In this document: in pieces, positions 62,981-64,000 of the stretch
Layout of the letters: every line of letters begins with the position of its first letter
Numbering within the stretch: position 1 is the stretch's first letter
Source of the DNA: Gracilimonas sp040117685
Lineage (GTDB): Bacteria > Bacteroidota > Rhodothermia > Balneolales > Balneolaceae
Reading direction: 5' to 3'
Assembly (NCBI RefSeq): GCF_040117685.2
Contig: NZ_JBEDYP020000002.1
Span: 217,820-281,819 of the forward strand
DNA length: 64,000 nucleotides
Translations under genes and position numbers: made by a program
Notes under the pieces: model-generated
What the model was told of the DNA's origin: nothing
What the model saw: only the letters and a program-made list of their open reading frames with translations
Database searches by the model: none

Positions 62981-63209
62981 GAATCTTATCTTTTATTCGG
63001 GATTTATAGGTGACGGATCGGTTTGATTCTGCGCTTCCATGCTTCCCAAAGTAGGCAGCGCCCACTTCGTAGGGTTTGTTATATTTCTTCTCTTTTGCCA
63101 TATACTCCACCAAGGCTTCTTTTATAATGTTAGAGCGGGATACTTTCTTTTGATCGGCTAACATCTCCAGCTCTTTCTCTAAATCCTCCGGTAAACGAAC
63201 TGATCTCAT
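62961..63209 (-). CDS. vapB: Ribbon-helix-helix antitoxin
   Basis: 82 residues. N-terminal RHH: MRSVRLPEDLEKELEMLADQKKVSRSNIIKEALVEYMAKEK; the strand RSVRLP contacts DNA, helices follow. The C-terminal half, GAAYFGKHGSAESNRSVTYKSRIKDKI, should wrap the toxin. It is co-transcribed with and overlaps the PIN toxin gene. Repeated TGTWTTACA sites lie upstream. Confidence 0.9.
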   Translation of the reverse strand: MRSVRLPEDLEKELEMLADQKKVSRSNIIKEALVEYMAKEKKYNKPYEVGAAYFGKHGSAESNRSVTYKSRIKDKIRDKHTD

Positions 63210-63224
63210 GACATCATTATTAAT

Positions 63225-63258
63225 TGTTTTACAAAATGTATTACAATTTTAAATTATA
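63225..63258 (-). promoter_or_regulatory. Toxin-antitoxin operator and -10 box
   Basis: TGTTTTACA (63225-63233) and TGTATTACA (63237-63245) are 12 bases apart; the second is a perfect TGTA-T-TACA palindrome, a typical RHH target. TATAAT on the minus strand (63258-63253) is just upstream. The antitoxin start is at 63209, so the complex would block this promoter. A GATAGC/GCTATC hairpin (63318-63335) lies further upstream, unexplained. Confidence 0.7.
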
Positions 63259-63387
63259 GACAAATCTCTTGTATAAGCATTATTAATATAGCTCTGCACT
63301 ATTAACCCAAACGGCTCGATAGCCATGATGCTATCAGAATACCAGCTTATTGAGTCGGTTAGCTATTAAATGAAAAGCAACTGATTA

Positions 63388-64000
63388 TCAGGGAGCTATT
63401 GAAATGGCAGGTGTTGAGTAGCTGCCGAAGGTATTCAGCAGATCCATTAACCCACCGGTAGGCAGCAGCGGCTCCACTCCATAATACAGAGTAAGTATGG
63501 CAAGAATTGCGATGGTTCCTTTATAGAGCAACGTTGGCTTAAATAGCTCAACTGGCTGATGTTCTTCACGGAAGTACAGGTAAACCATTACGCGAAGGTA
63601 ATAGTAGACACTGGCAGCACTAGCCAATACCCCTATAATGGCCAAACCAACCATTTCGGCATTAATAGCTGCGGCAAATACATAGTACTTACCCACGAAA
63701 CCCACCAGTGGCGGAATACCCGCTAGAGAGAATAGAAAAACGGATAAAGATACTCCCATTAATGGTTCCTTATATCCAAGTCCGGCAAGATTTTGGACCT
63801 GTGTAAAATCAAGGCCTTTGTTGCGTTCGTAGTAAGCAATCACTCCAAATGCACCTACATTCATCAGGGTATAAGCAAATAAGTAGAAAAGTACAGCGCT
63901 GTATCCTTCAAAAGTACCGGCGGCCAGACCTACTAAAGCGTATCCAGCATGAGCCACACTCGAATAAGCAAGCATACGCTTTACGTTATCCTGTACAAGG
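63388..64000 (-). CDS. nuoN: NADH-quinone oxidoreductase subunit N (partial)
   Basis: The gene continues beyond the window's right edge, so only the C-terminal part (about 203 residues) is seen. The sequence LVQDNVKRMLAYSSVAHAGYALVGLAAG continues in frame to the last base. Conserved membrane segments of complex I antiporter-like subunits: FYLFAYTLMNVGAFGVIAYYER, VFLFSLAGIPPLVGFVGKYYVFAAAI. It is part of the proton-translocating arm of complex I. Neighbours on the right probably include nuoM. Confidence 0.93.
   Translation of the reverse strand, partial: LVQDNVKRMLAYSSVAHAGYALVGLAAGTFEGYSAVLFYLFAYTLMNVGAFGVIAYYERNKGLDFTQVQNLAGLGYKEPLMGVSLSVFLFSLAGIPPLVGFVGKYYVFAAAINAEMVGLAIIGVLASAASVYYYLRVMVYLYFREEHQPVELFKPTLLYKGTIAILAILTLYYGVEPLLPTGGLMDLLNTFGSYSTPAISIAP

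Overview
The window looks like chromosome from a marine or halotolerant member of the Balneolota/Rhodothermota side of the Bacteroidota-like phyla (a Balneolaceae-type genome). This is inferred from three large secreted proteins ending in the NYPNPFNPTT-type type IX secretion (T9SS) sorting domain, a TonB-dependent receptor with a carboxypeptidase-regulatory-like domain, signal peptides ending in AQ, moderate GC, and sparse Shine-Dalgarno sequences. No rRNA, tRNA, CRISPR array or insertion sequence was found. The longest stretch without a gene is under 300 bp.

Layout. 1-6.3 kb: an oxyR-terC pair, an acetyltransferase, a small DUF3185 membrane protein, and an exonuclease plus ATP-dependent DNA ligase repair pair. 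6.3-25.2 kb: a divergent envelope locus. Two LPP20-like genes on the minus strand face a plus-strand run of a secreted transglutaminase-like protein, an LPP20/NTF2-like protein, a PEGA-repeat protein, a cohesin-like lipoprotein and a protein of about 3540 residues with FG-GAP, IPT, FN3, OB-fold, dockerin-like, cohesin-like and T9SS domains. This is my best candidate for an undescribed surface system. 25.4-35.1 kb: mostly metabolic and defensive single genes (HhH glycosylase-like, GH20 hexosaminidase, CaCA antiporter, amidohydrolase, ArsR-SRPBCC operon, methyltransferase). 35.1-38.7 kb: secreted nuclease, ECF sigma/anti-sigma pair, flavodoxin-like protein. 38.8-43.9 kb: an arsenic operon read leftward, arsR-arsM-arsC-DUF6428-acr3, followed by PTPS/QueD and FolE2. 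44.1-50 kb: a TonB receptor with a T9SS-exported protein built from two 425-residue modules. 50-61.2 kb: ftsH, thiL, an ExbB/ExbD-type motor operon, a large outer-membrane protein and DsbD. 61.3-64 kb: rpsF-rpsR-rplI, a VapBC-type toxin-antitoxin module, and the end of nuoN.

The most unusual sequence-level signals are: (i) a hairpin followed by a T8 tract, where one LPP20-like gene is split from its own signal peptide by a single base (6990-7077); (ii) an ATG-TAG start-stop directly in frame with the signal peptide of the 1140-residue outer-membrane protein (59149-59154); (iii) recent, nearly exact internal duplications in the giant FG-GAP protein and the two-module T9SS protein; (iv) readable operators for two ArsR-family genes, the toxin-antitoxin module and, possibly, the TonB receptor; (v) an HhH-GPD-type glycosylase without the expected catalytic Asp. 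All functional statements come from reading motifs by eye. No database search was run.
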